64,000 nt of DNA from Caenorhabditis elegans (taxonomy: Eukaryota; Nematoda; Chromadorea; Rhabditida; Rhabditidae), in contig NC_003281.10 of NCBI RefSeq assembly GCF_000002985.6, positions 12,896,001 through 12,960,000 of the forward strand, given 5' to 3'. This document shows positions 32,474 through 44,700 of this stretch, piece after piece. Made by a program: the position numbers and the translations under genes. Every line of letters begins with the position of its first letter. The stretch's first letter is position 1. Below the pieces are notes generated by a model. That model saw nothing but the letters and a program-made list of their open reading frames with translations, did no database searches and had not been told where the DNA came from.

Positions 32474-35400
32474 TCAATAACGTTCACGTCTTCTGTCATC
32501 ATTGCGATGATGCCGGCTCGAGCTTCGGTCATATCCATGACGATCGTGATGACGGTGTGGCGTGGAATTCTGATGACGTCCATTGTACGGAGGAGCGGAT
32601 CTATTAATTTGTTGCTGCATCATTTGATTTACAAAATGTTGATGAGGAAGCATTTGCGGAGTCGAATATTGTGGAGGACCTGGAAAATATTGATTTTTCG
32701 ATTTTTTTTCCGACATTCTTGCGTTTTTCGGCTGAATTGGTTACTTTTTTCAGCGAACTTTTTTCAGCTTTTTCAATTTTATTCAATTTTTTTTAGTTAT
32801 TTTAGGTACATTAAGCTTGTTCTCATGAAATTTAGGTCTAAAAATCTAGAACTTTTCAGAAACTTCTGCAAAAAAAATCGATTTTTTGGAAAAATTAACG
32901 AATTTTTCCGACATTTCTGCGTTTTTCTGCAGAAAATTTATTGGTTTTCATTGAATTTTTCTCTAATATTTGATTTTAGGAATGATTTTTCAGACTTTTT
33001 GCCGCAAAAAAAGTCCCTGAAACTCTCTAAAATTGGCCACTTTTGAGCTTCAGCAATTTTTTTTTGCGGAAAAATGTCTGAAAATTGGACAAACGATGCT
33101 CTTTTTTTCGTCTGGTGTAATTTTTTTTCCCAATTTTTGAGTTATTTTAGGCCTAATTAGGTAAATTGAGCCTGCTTTTATGCAATTTAGGGCTAAAAAT
33201 CTCCAATTTTTCAGATTTTTGAACAAAAAAAAATTTTTTCTAATTAAGATTTTTTCACCGATTTCTCACTTATATTGAGGGGGTTTCGGAAAAATTATAG
33301 ATTTGTTCTTCTAAAATTCCTCAAAAATTGGCTCAATTTTTTAAAAATCAAATTTTCCGGCTAATTTCCGCAAAAACCTTGCAAATTATCGATTTTTAGG
33401 GTTTCAGCATGTTTTTTTGCGGAAAAAAGGTTGAAATTTTGAATTTTTTGCAAAAAAAAATTTTTAAAAAAAAGATTTTTTTTCCATTTTTCAGTTATTT
33501 TGAGCCCGTTCTCATGTATTTCAGGCCTAAAAATCTCCAATTTTTCAGAAATTTCAACTAAAAATCGATTTTTTTGCTACCTCTTTCCCCTCCGCTTCTC
33601 CAATGTCCTCCGGATCCTCCCATCAGTGGAGGTGGCGGTGGAGGTGGAAGAGGATCATATTGTCGATGATGACGAGGAGGCTGCTGCTGCTGCCATGAGT
33701 CACGGTTGTTTCCGTTTCTGGAAAAGACAAAAAAAAAATGATTTTTCGGCCTTTTTTTGTTGATTTTCAACGTTTTTCTTCGATTTCTGAGATTTTTAAT
33801 CAAAAAAAAAATGTTGTGAGACAGAAACCAAGCCAACGCCGGGTATAAAATAAAGCCGAATTTGATCTTTTTATCATCGTCTGAGTTAGAGATGAAGCTT
33901 CTTATCGTATTTTTCGCTGTAATTTCTGTGGCTGCGGGGCAGAGCGTGAGTTTTTTATAATGTTTTTTATAATTAAAGGTGGTGTTACACCACTGGTGTA
34001 GTAGAATTTTTTTTAAAAATTGCCTTATTAGGCTCAAAATTGTCTGAAAACACCGAATTTCATAATGAAACTTCTTGAAAACTTTTCAGAAAAAAGTTAT
34101 GACGGCTCAAAAAATGGCCTAAAATTAGATGAAATCGGAAATTTGACCGACTTGTCAATGTCGCAGCGGCTGGAAATATTTTTTTTTTGAAATCACCGTT
34201 AAATTTTGAGTCTACGAGTTGATATTTTGCGTTTTAAACTTGATTAACAAGGAAAGTCGAAAAATTTAATGTCTGACTTTGGCATGACATAGTATTTTTT
34301 TCGATAAAAGAGTGAAAATAATGATGCCTCCAAAAAATTTAGCTGCCCGGTCCAGGTTCGGCAAAGTTATGACGTTTTGAAAGTGACTGGAACACCTTTT
34401 TACAAAATTTCAAAATTTTCAAAAAAAAAAAAAATTTTCTAAAAAGAGGAAAAAACTGTTTTAACTTATCCAAAAATGAGAAAAACATTTATCATACACG
34501 TTTTTTCTCACCACAGACCAAAAAGCACATTGCTTGATCTACATAACTTGAGGAAAATTCCAAAAAGTACATTTTTTTGCAGATTTAATTTGTGGGTTTT
34601 CTTGAGAGGTATAACCTAAAACTTGCATAGCATATGTTTTTCATTGTTTTGAATAATTTACACACATTTGCTCCTCTTTTTAGAAATTTTTTTTTGTTGA
34701 AAATTTTGAAATTTTGTAAAAAGGTGTTTTAGTCACTTCCAAAACGTCATAACTTTGCTGAACCTGAACCGGGCAGCTAAATTTTTTGGAGGCATCATTA
34801 TTTTTACTCTTTTATCGAAAAATACTATGTCATGCCAAAGTCAGACATTAAATTTTTCGACTTTCCTTGTTAATCAAGTTTAAAACGCAAAATATCAACT
34901 TGTAGACTCAAAATTTAACGGTGATTTCAAAAAAATATATTTCCAGCCGCTGCGACATTGACAAGTCGATCAAATTTCCGATTTTAACGAATTTTAGGCC
35001 ATTTTTTGAGCCGTCATAATTTTTTTTGGAAAAGTTTTCAAGAAGTTTCATTATAAAATTCAAAAAAAAAATCAATTTTGTTTCTTTTCAGATCATCTGG
35101 AACAATAACAATGCTAACAGATTCCCAAGTTGCTTTGGTACGATTTTTAACGCTAAAAAATCAATAAAATTCAATTTCCAGCCTGCTCCACTGCCGCCGG
35201 CTTCGTCGCCAACATTGACGGCCAGTCTACAAATGCTCGGTGCACTGACGCTGCTTCAAATCCAGCCGAACGATGCCCAGGATGTTGTGCATCCGTTGCT
35301 CTTGCCGCCGGGCTCTCCGCAGATCGCGCCTCCGGATTCCCGTCGACAAACGGAAGAAGCTGTGTTTGCTGCGTCAGATCGTGCTAATTGAGCCTTAAAA

Positions 35401-35861
35401 TCCTTGAATTAATCCAATAAACTCTACCTATTCCTGTTCCGATCATCTCTATAGCTATCCCGTCTTCCGTCTCGATCCGGTGCCGCTACCGATCGAACTC
35501 TTTCCTCGATTTCTCCTTTTTTTCGCTTATATAATTCCTCCTGATTTGTGCCATTTCGCGGCTTTACTTGTAGTTCTTGATTGAAAAGTCGCACTCCATT
35601 CATCAATTCAATGGCGAATAGTACAGATAATTCGTCCTGAAATTTATTTTTTTTTTTAAATTTTTCAGCGAAATTGCTTACCTCAAACTCCACCAATGCG
35701 AATTTTGCATTAGAATCCCTCACATCTCTCAGAATAACTTTTACAACGGGGCCGGCTTGAATAAAAAGCTCTTCGAGCAATTCTTCATCGACTTCTTCTG
35801 AAAAATTGGCCACGTATATTGTGCGCTCTTCTGGAGGCGATGGCGTTGGTTTTATTTCCAT
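32474..35861 (-). CDS. RBM7-like RRM protein (NEXT complex family)
   Basis: Exons in transcript order 35861-35682, 35636-35428, 33717-33581 and 32679-32474 join to 243 aa. One RRM occupies about residues 13-88: RNP2 IYVANF at 15-20, then LFIQAGPVVKV, RNP1 KFALVEFE at 53-60 and the closing LMNGVRLFNQELQVKPRNG. QAGPVVKV and the NGxxL end are closest to RBM7/RBM11 from memory. RBM7 binds U-rich RNA within the nuclear exosome targeting complex. The C-terminal half is low complexity: Arg/Asp-rich, a Gln run, Pro runs (PLPPPPPPPL), Gly-rich, then HRHHDRHGYDRSSSRHH and a basic end. The start follows a TTTTCAG acceptor six bases upstream. Intron 3 (33718-35427) hosts a separate gene on the opposite strand. 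Confidence 0.9.
33842..33851 (+). promoter_or_regulatory. TATA box of the nested secreted-peptide gene
   Basis: GTATAAAATA lies about 41-50 bases upstream of the ATG at 33892. The lack of a TTTCAG just before that ATG suggests a conventional cap-site transcript rather than SL trans-splicing. Confidence 0.6.
33892..35387 (+). CDS. Small secreted Cys-rich protein nested in an RBM7-like intron
   Basis: Exons 33892-33945, 35092-35137 and 35182-35387 join in frame to 101 aa. Residues 1-16 form a clean signal peptide (MKLLIVFFAVISVAAG). The mature part has ten Cys arranged C-x2-C, C, C-x2-CC, C-x-CC and C, Asn-rich near its start and Ala/Gly-rich in the middle, and ends VRSC. It has no dibasic sites and no membrane segment. 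Ten Cys suggests five disulfides. I recognise no family, and an extracellular or immune effector role would be speculation. The gene lies wholly within intron 3 of the minus-strand RNA-binding gene. Its own intron 1 (33946-35091) is a 1.1 kb inverted repeat. Confidence 0.85.
33972..35070. repeat. 1.1-kb palindromic element in the nested gene's intron
   Basis: Outer arms are the TTAAAGGTGG family (CATAATGAAACTTCTTGAAA, GACCGACTTGTCAATGTCGC). Inner arms add AACTTGATTAACAAGGAAAG, GACTTTGGCATGACATAGTA and GGCAAAGTTATGACGTTTTG, which reappear inverted at 34735-34880. The right end is truncated by about 75 bases. Centre near 34555. Confidence 0.9.
35416..35421 (+). terminator. Poly(A) signal of the nested gene
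   Basis: AATAAA 29 bases after the stop codon at 35387. It ends directly against the minus-strand 5' splice site of RBM7-like exon 2 (GTAGAG, plus-strand 35422-35427), so the nested transcript probably reads a few bases into the opposing exon. Confidence 0.75.
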
Positions 35862-37224
35862 TTTTTGCTGAAAATTCAAATTTAAATTCGAAATTTCGAA
35901 AAAAAGGCTGAAAATTCACTCATGTGAGAGAAAAAGCGAGAAAAACGAGAAAAACCAAATAAATCCCATTCCCATTCCCGGATGGCGCAAACATGTCCTC
36001 GCTGACGCGTTTCTCGATTTTGCTGGCGCATATCTCGTGCATAGAGAAAAGCCAGCACGGCACTAGAAAAGTAGAACCTAGCCGACAAAAACTGGTTGTT
36101 TTAGCAAATTTACTTAACCTTTTTCCGTTTTTTGTGAAAATTAATTGTTTCCAAAGTATATTTCAGGTACTTTTACTAGTTTTTTCCGTGTGTCGAGTGG
36201 AGAAGAGGCTCGCAGAGCTCTACAGTTCGATTTAAAGCAAAAATTAATATTTCTCCATGGAGCGAGCGGTGTATTTATTTTTAAAATTTTTATACAGCTA
36301 AACCGCTCAATTCCTGAGAATTAGCTTTGTTTGAAACCAAACTTAAATTGACTTAAAAATCCATATTTCTACCTCAAAAAATAAATCGAATCCGTCTCAA
36401 GAGCCCTTTAGCCACCCTTTAGCCCCCTTCTTCCTCAGAAAAATGTCCGCTTTTTTTTAATTCAAAAGAAAAAAGGTTATTTCTTCCTCATTTTTCTCCT
36501 GTATGACGAATTTACCTGCTTTTCAGATCGTCAGAGCGCCCAAATGAGTCATTATTTATTTGTTTTACTAACTATTTCATAGCAGTTTCAAAAAAACTAG
36601 AAAGTTCTTTTCAGGTTCAGGCTATGAGGAACAATATTTTTCTAGATTGATAAATAAATATTTCTCCGTTGTTCCGCAATTTTTATCGAGAAAAAACAAG
36701 ATCAGGCGCCCCCTCGTGGGGTTTTTTTTCTGAAAAGTGCAATTTCCTGCCTCTCTTTTGCTAGACGATTCATTAAAAACCCACAAATGATGATGATAAG
36801 ACATCAAATTTTGATTTCTTTGGCATTTTTTACAAAGATTTTTGATTTTTTTTAAACGCTAATCGTAATTTCGTACTTTATTTAGTGTGTTTAAACCATA
36901 AATTGTTAGAAATCTTGTCTCAAACACATATGTGCTCATGAGCATGCTCACAAATACTTTTTGATGACAAAAACAATTATTTTCACTGATAACATGTAAT
37001 AAAACATAAAATGAACATAAAACATGATTTTTAATGCAAAAAACCCCTTTTTTCGAAGAATTTTGATTAAATTTGATATTCCACTACTTTTCCCCAGCTC
37101 TTTCACTTTCCGCCTTTTCTGGGTCTCCCCCGTCGTCTCCCATATCTCTTCTTCCCCGTTCGTTCTCCCATTTTCTTGGCTAATTGCCAAGAAATTGGAA
37201 CAACGCCACATCTGTCTCGCGCGC
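35862..37224. other. Intergenic region upstream of the RBM7-like gene
   Basis: 35940-36110 is GC-richer and unique, probably the promoter of the minus-strand gene. 36110-37220 is AT-rich. The plus-strand open frame from 35993 has no recognisable product and no clear continuation. A CT-rich tract covers 37080-37180. Confidence 0.4.
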
Positions 37225-37722
37225 CACTGCAACTTTTTCCTCACGAGGGACGAGGAAAAGTGGTTTCTAGGCCATGGCCGAGGGGCCGACAAGTTTCAGC
37301 GGCCATTTATCTTGCTTTGTTTTCCGCCTGTTTTCTTTTGTTTTTCATCGATTTTTTTCGTTTTTTCTTATTAAAACTGATAAATAAATACTTTTTGCAG
37401 ATGCTAAAACAATTTCCAAGTAAAAAATTATGTATTCAGTGGGCAAGCAGCGGTGAAAGTGGCCAATAATCATATTACAATGCCCACTTTCACCGCTGCT
37501 TGCCCACTGAATACATGATTTTTTTACTTGGAAATTGTTTTAGCGTCTGCAAAAAGTATTTATTTATCAGTTTTAATAAGAAAAAACGGGAAAAAGCTGT
37601 GAAAAACAAAAGAAAACAGGCGGAAAACAAAGCAAGATAAATGGCCGCTGAAACTTGTCGGCCCCTCGGCCATGGCCTAGAAACCACTTTTCCTCGTCCC
37701 TCGTGAGGAAAAAGTTGCAGTG
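37225..37722. repeat. 498-bp palindromic element, copy 3 (CACTGCAA ends)
   Basis: The two 240-bp arms are kept, but the centre is reduced to about 30 bases (AATAATCATATTACAATG), so this copy lacks the inner palindrome of the copies at 7207 and 27257. It is the most compact hairpin of the three. Confidence 0.9.
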
Positions 37723-37824
37723 CACCGAATCATATGTTGAATTCATTAAAAATTTCCAATTTTTAAAATGTTTTTTACAGTTTATAGAAATTCAATTTTT
37801 GGAATATTGCGGTAAAAACGGTCT

Positions 37825-38175
37825 CGACCAAGGGTGTCGGTTTTTCGATTTTTTTAGAAAATCAAAAACCAAAAATTTTCGATTTTTCGATTTTTGAACA
37901 ATCGAAAAATCGAAAAATTTTTCAAAAATTAGCTGAATATTTTCGCCATTATTCTTCTATTTAGAAGAAATTTTGATGTTTTTTCTTATCAATATAAACA
38001 AAATTAGATTTAAAAAAATCATATTTTATTGTTAATTTTTTGAACATTTTTTTTTTCGATTTTTTGATTTTCCAGAGAATCGAAAAATCGAAAATTTTCG
38101 TTTTTCGATTTTCAATTTTTCGATTTGTAGATTTTTCGATTTTCACCTAAAAATATCGAAAAATGACACCCTTGG
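37825..38175. repeat. AAAATCGAAAAATCG palindrome with GTCTCGACCAAGGGTG ends
   Basis: Ends GGTCTCGACCAAGGGTGTCG and CACCCTTGGTCTCGACACG face each other. The interior is (A/T)n with many TTTTTCGATTTT units. A degenerate TTAGGC-like tract (CTTAGGCTTAAGC) follows at 38225-38310. 38390-38710 is unique and likely the epg-3 promoter. Confidence 0.7.
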
Positions 38176-38718
38176 TCTCGACACGAAAGATTTTTAGAAA
38201 AAAAGGGAGAAAAAAACCGTGCCGCATTAGGCCTAAGCTTCGGTTTAGTCTTAGTCCTAGGCTTAGGCTTAAGCTTCGGCTTATTCTTAGGCTTAAGCTT
38301 AGACTTTGGCGGGAATCTGAAACATTAAAGGCGCATGCCTTTTCGCATTAGTCAGAAATGTGTCGTGTCGAGACCCCTTGTTGATTCTTCCGAATTTCCA
38401 TTGTTAACCAAATGATATTCATTGTCGGAAGGAAATTATATTATACATATAATCTCGTTCAGTATAGTACAACGCCGCTTCCGTACCGCCCATTCATCAC
38501 CTGTATGGCTGCGTCTCGTCTCTCCTCACTCTCGTCCCTGCCAACCTAAAGTTTGCCTTTCTTACCTAGTTTTGTTAGCTCAGGGAGCACACAATTCTCC
38601 TTTTTTTTCTCAAGATAAACATTATTATTTTAACTTCTCTGCGCGATCAAAGTTGCAATCGATATACTACGATTTTTCTCGTTTTTTTATGGAAAAAACC
38701 CCAGTTTTTTTTTCAGAA

Positions 38719-41700
38719 ATGGCAAAAAAACAGAAAAAATCAACGGAAAAGTCGGAGAGAACAGTGGAGTTCAAGGAGCCACCGAAGCCCGCGAACAGTG
38801 AGGAAAGGTTGGTCTCGACGCGACAATTTTTGGCGAAAATTGGACAGAAAAAATTGATAAAGAAAAAAGTGAAAAATTTTCGATTTTCAAAAAAAGTACA
38901 TTTTCTACTTTTTTTTTGACGGTTTTTCGATTTTCTCTGAAAAAAAACTGCGAAAAATCGGAAATTGGCATTTTCCGAAAAAAAAAACCTTTTTTACGCC
39001 AATTTTTCAGACATTTTCCCCGAAAAAATTGAAAAAATGTCACAAAAAGTTTTTTTTTTTACTTTTTCTGTAATGAAAACCCCAAAAACCCGATTGATTA
39101 TAATTTTTGCGGAAAAATGCCAGAAAAATTGGAAAAAAAACCGTGTTTCAATTAAATATGCTCAAAAATTGAGAAATTAACCCATTTTTAATTTTTTTTG
39201 TAATTAAAAAAATCATAAAACATTTTATAATTTTTTCAAATTTATTTTCGTTGATATATGGTCCATTTTGTATAATTTAAAAAGAAAAAATCCATAAAAC
39301 TACCGTGTTACAGTAATACTAAAGTCTGAAAATGCGTATTGCGCAACATATTTGACGCGCAAAATATCTCGGAGCGAAAACTACAGTAACCCTTTATATA
39401 ACTACTGTAGCTCTTGTATCGATTTACGGAAATAATCAATAAATAATCGATAAATCGACAAAATATTAAACGGATTTTCAGAAAATTGAATAAATCGCTG
39501 AGAATCGAGCCCGTAAATCGACACAAGCGCTACAGTAGTCATTTAAAGGATTACTGTAGTTTTTTTTTCGCTACGAGATATTTCATATTTTGCGCGTCAA
39601 ATATGCGGTGCAATACGCATTCACAGAATGTTGTGTTCCCATAATACGGTAGTTTTAGGATTTTTTCTCGTTTAAATTTTTAAAAATGGACCGTAATCAC
39701 CGAGAATAACATTTTTTTTAATTAAAAAATTTTTATGATTTTTTTTTCAAATTTATGTGGAAAAACAATTTTTTTTTCAATTTCTCAGGCATTTTTCCGC
39801 AAAAAAAGTATAAATTTTTTAGGAAAAATGTCTGAAAAAAATTCTTTAAAAAATATTCTTGATGAAAATTCAGTCAATTTTTTTTTCAATTTTTCAGGCA
39901 TTTTTCCGTATAAAACTTATAACTAAAAGTTCAATTATCGATTTTTTTCTCAGAAATCAAAAAAAAATTATTTAAAGAAATATTCTTAATGAAAATTAAG
40001 AAAATTAATTTTTTTTTTCCAATTTTTCAGACATTTATCGATTTTTTCTCAGAAAATCAAAAAAAAAATTGCAGATTAAAGCCAGCTGGCCGAGGAATGA
40101 AACCATCACCATCTCAAAATACATTAAATCGAATGGAACGTGAAACGATCGTTTTCTGGCGCCGACCCCACATCGTCATACCATATGCTCTCATGGAAAT
40201 TGCACATCTCGCCGTTGAACTATTCTTCAAAATATTGGCTCATAAAACGGTGCTCTTGCTCACAGCCATCTCAATCGGGCTCGCCGTATACGGCTATCAT
40301 GCTCCAGGAGCACACCAAGAACACGTTCAGACCATCGAAAAGCACATTCTGTGGTGGTCGTGGTGGGTGTTGCTCGGCGTTCTCTCGTCGATTGGACTCG
40401 GCTCAGGATTGCACACATTTTTGATCTACTTGGGACCGCACATCGCCGCGGTGACAATGGCGGCCTACGAGTGTCAGAGCCTGGATTTCCCGCAGCCACC
40501 GTATCCGGAGAGGTGTGCGGAATTTGCTGAGAATTTTGCTTAAAAACTGTTAAAAACTGAAAAAATAGCAAAAAAAAAATCAAAAACTAAGAATTTAGTC
40601 GAAAATTTGTTATTTTTGAATGTAAAACTGCTAAAATCTTCTCCACGAGAAGTACACGAGCGTCGTAAATCTACATACGCGTTTTTAGTGTTAAAATTCA
40701 GTTTAAAATTGTTGAAGCGGCTCATTCAGACGATACGAGACGAAATTTGCTGAAAATTTACGGCAAATCATTGGGAAACACAAAAAATTGCCCAAAAAAA
40801 GAACAAAATCCAAGAATTTTGGGCAAAAACTGACAAAAATATTCAAAAAATCTATTTGCAATTGTCCACGAGGAGTACACACAGTTTGGCCAGTTTTTTT
40901 CTAAAAATCTTGGTTTTGAACAATTTTTGGGTTTTTATAGTTCAAAAATCGATAAACTGGCCATTTTTAAATGTAGAAAACTTGAAAAAAATGGCAAAAA
41001 TGATCAAAAACCAAGAATTTTCGGCGAAAACTGCCAACTTCTCCACGAGGAGTACACGAGGCGCGCGTAAATCGACACAAAGAGAGATTTTCTGGGATAA
41101 ATATTGAATTTATCTGTGCCCTTTAAAATCTCGACGAACTTAATTTAGTTCGAGATTTTACACACATAAATAAAATGAGCAAATTTGTTGAATTCGCGGC
41201 GAGACCTACTCAGGAAAAAACTACGTGTGCCTTTAAACGGAGATCTCAAATTTTTTTGCGAATTTACGATATTAATTTTCACATCACGGATTTCTGGCTT
41301 CCCTCATAAATCGAAATGGAAGAGTTTTTTGCTGAACTAGGCCATTTTGGCTCGGCCATATCTGGGGTAGATTTACGGCGCGTTGCGTGTCGCGTCGCGG
41401 CTCGATGCACGACTTTCCCACGCGTTGTGCGATTGTCAATGGAGCGCGAAAAAATGCAATGAGGAAGGCGAGAACCCCCCGTGATAAATACTTTGGAAAT
41501 TTATTATTTACCGTTATTTCACGAAACCTTGTTAGTTTAAAGGCGCACGCTATTTTTGGGTCTCGCCACGATTTTTTTCAAAATTAGAATTTTTGAATTA
41601 ATTTAAATTTCAAAAAAACCTCAAAATCTTCTTTTTGTTTTCAGCATCCAATGCCCCTCAACAAAAAGCTCAATCGCCGTAACATTCTGGCAAATCGTGG

Positions 41701-44700
41701 CGAAAGTTCGCGTCGAATCACTGCTCTGGGGAGCCGGAACTGCTCTCGGCGAGCTCCCACCGTATTTTATGGCTCGAGCCGCCCGAATCTCTGGCCAGGA
41801 GCCTGACGATGAAGAATATCGAGAGTTTTTGGAGTTGATGAATGCTGACAAGGAAAGCGATGCAGATCAGAAGTTGAGCATTGTTGAACGGGCGAAAAGC
41901 TGGGTGGAGCACAATATTCATAGATTAGGATTCCCGGGAATTTTGCTGTTCGCCTCGATTCCGAATCCGCTTTTCGATTTGGCTGGAATCACTTGTGGAC
42001 ACTTTTTGGTGCCGTTTTGGAGCTTTTTTGGAGCAACTTTGATTGGAAAAGCGCTGGTTAAAATGCATGTTCAGGTAATATATTATAACCTTTTTTCCAG
42101 AAAATTTGGAATTTCCGCCACTTTTTTTTCCCAAAAAAATTGAATTTTTCGCCAAAAAATTTAATTTTACAAAAAAAATTTTTACATACAAATCTAGATT
42201 ATTCTCAAATCTAGATTATCATTGATAAATTCATAACTTTTCCGATTTTTTTTCTCGACTTTCTCAAAAAAAAATTTTTTGAGGGTTTTGTCGACAAATT
42301 CGGCAAATCGGCAGATTGCAGATTTGCCGGAAATTTTTTCAATTTTGGAAATTTGCCGGAAATTTCAATTCCGGCAATTTGCTAGTTTGCCGGAAATTTT
42401 TTCAATTTTGGAAATTTGCCGGAAATTTCAATTCCGGCAATTTGCTAGTTTGCCGGAAATTTTCAATTCCGGCAAATTGCCAGTTTGCAGGAAATTTTCA
42501 ATTTTGGCAATTTGCCGATTTGCCGGAAATTTTCAATTTCGACAAATTGCCAGTTTGCAGGAAATTTTTAATTTTGGAAATTTGCCGGAAATTTTCGATT
42601 CCGGCAATATACCGGTTTGCCGAAAATTTTTAATTCCGGCAAATTGTCAGTTTGCAGGAAATTTTCAATTTTGGAAATTTTCCGGGAATTTTCAATTCCG
42701 GCAATTTGCCAGTTTGCCGGAAATTTTCAATTCCGGCAATTTGCCAGTTTGACGGAAATTTTCAATTCCGGCAAATTGCCAGTTTGCAGGAAATTTTCAA
42801 TTTTGGCAATTTGCCGATTTGCCGGAAATTTTCAATTTTGGCAATTTGCCGATTTGCCGGAAATTTTCAATTTTGGCAATTTGCCGATTTGCCGGAAATT
42901 TTCAATTTTGGCAATTTGCCAATTTTCCGAAATTTTTTAATTTCGACAATTTGCCGATTTGCCGGAAAACCCCCTGCTTCACAGTTAATTTTCCATATAG
43001 AACTACTATATTTCGACATTACATTTGAAAAAAAACCGGAAATTACCAATTAATCTTATTACTTTACAGATGGGATTTGTCATTCTCGCATTCAGCGACC
43101 ATCATGCCGAAAACTTTGTGAAAATACTCGAGAAAGTGAGTTTTTATTCATTATACCTCAATTTATATGTAAATTTGTGTGCAGATTCCGGCTGTCGGGC
43201 CATATATTCGTCAACCAATCAGTGATTTACTGGAGAAACAGAGAAAAGCGCTTCATAAGACGCCAGGCGAGCACTCGGAGCAGGTAAATTGAGGAGATTT
43301 GAAGGAAATTTGAAAAAAAAATGAGACAAGTATTGCTAAATATAAAAATAAAATTTTTGACAAAAAAAATAAATTTTAATAAGATATTTATATTTTAACA
43401 ATTTTCTCAAAATTTGAACAAAAAACTGAAAAATAAAATTGAATTTTAACAAAAAAGTTATATATCAACAAAAAATCAAAATTAAAAATACAATTGTAGC
43501 AAAAAATTAATTTTGAAAAAAAAAAGTTTTAATGAAAAATTTGAATTTTAACTGAAAAATCAAATTTAAACGAAAAAAAGTTACAATTTTTTGGTTTTTT
43601 ACATAAAAATTAAAATTTTCACAAAAAAAATCAAATTCTACCAAAAAAATTTAAGTTCTAAAAAAATAAAATTTTGAGAAAAAAATTTAAGTTCTAAAAA
43701 AATATAATTTTGAGGAAAAAAAAGGCTTAATTCTGACAAAAAATCCCTTAAAAACTGTTTAACTAATAAATTTAAATTTCTACAAAAAAAAAAACATTTA
43801 AATTCTAACAAAAAATGCTTCAAAAAATTTTTTAACGAAAAAATAAAATTTTACTTTTTTTTTTAAATTTAACAAAAATTAACAATAAAAATTTTAACAA
43901 AAAAAAATTAAATTTCAAAAAAAATTTTAATTTTAACGAAAAATTCAAATTGAAACATTTTTTCTCTCTAATAAAAAAAAATCAAGTTTTTACGAAAAAG
44001 TTAATTTTAACAGAATAAAATTTTTTAAAAAATTTTTCACAAAAAACATTTGAAACTAATAAAACATGCTCTGAAACTTTTTTAAACAGCATTTCAACGA
44101 AAAAAATGAATTTTAGCAAAAAAAATTAAATTGTTTAAAAATCAAATTTTTCAACAACAAAAATTTTAATTTATTTAAAAAAACTATATTTTAACAAAAA
44201 AAAATCAAAATTTCACAAAAAGCTTTAAAAATTTTTTAACAGAAACATTTCAACGAAAAAATTAAATTAAACAATTTATTTAAAAAAAAAAAGAATTTTA
44301 AAAATAATTTTAAACAAAAAAAAATTATATTTTCAAAAAATTATTAACAAAAAAAACTTTAAGATCACATTTTTTATAAAATAAATTCAAATTTCTCAGA
44401 GCACATCCTACCTGGCTTGGGGTCTCTCACTTATGGTAACCTTCATGATTCTCTTCTTCTTCCTCTCAATTGTCAATTCACTGGCAAAAGACTATCACAA
44501 GCGGTTATGGGAACGAAAACGGCGACAAAACAAGGTCGAGTAATTAGGTACAACTGCCCTGACACACTGCCCATTTGTCATTAATTTTCTAATTTTTTTC
44601 CTTTTAAAAAAATATGGAAAAATTGTTTTATTTCAACTTTTCAATTGTTCAGGATTTGATAGATGAGGAAAATCAAAGTTTTGAAGAGGAAGAAGAAGAA

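Noticed and set aside
42279..43053. Open frames of 105-157 codons in epg-3 intron 3
   Set aside because: Same TGCCGG repeat artefact. The flanking exons join in frame without them.
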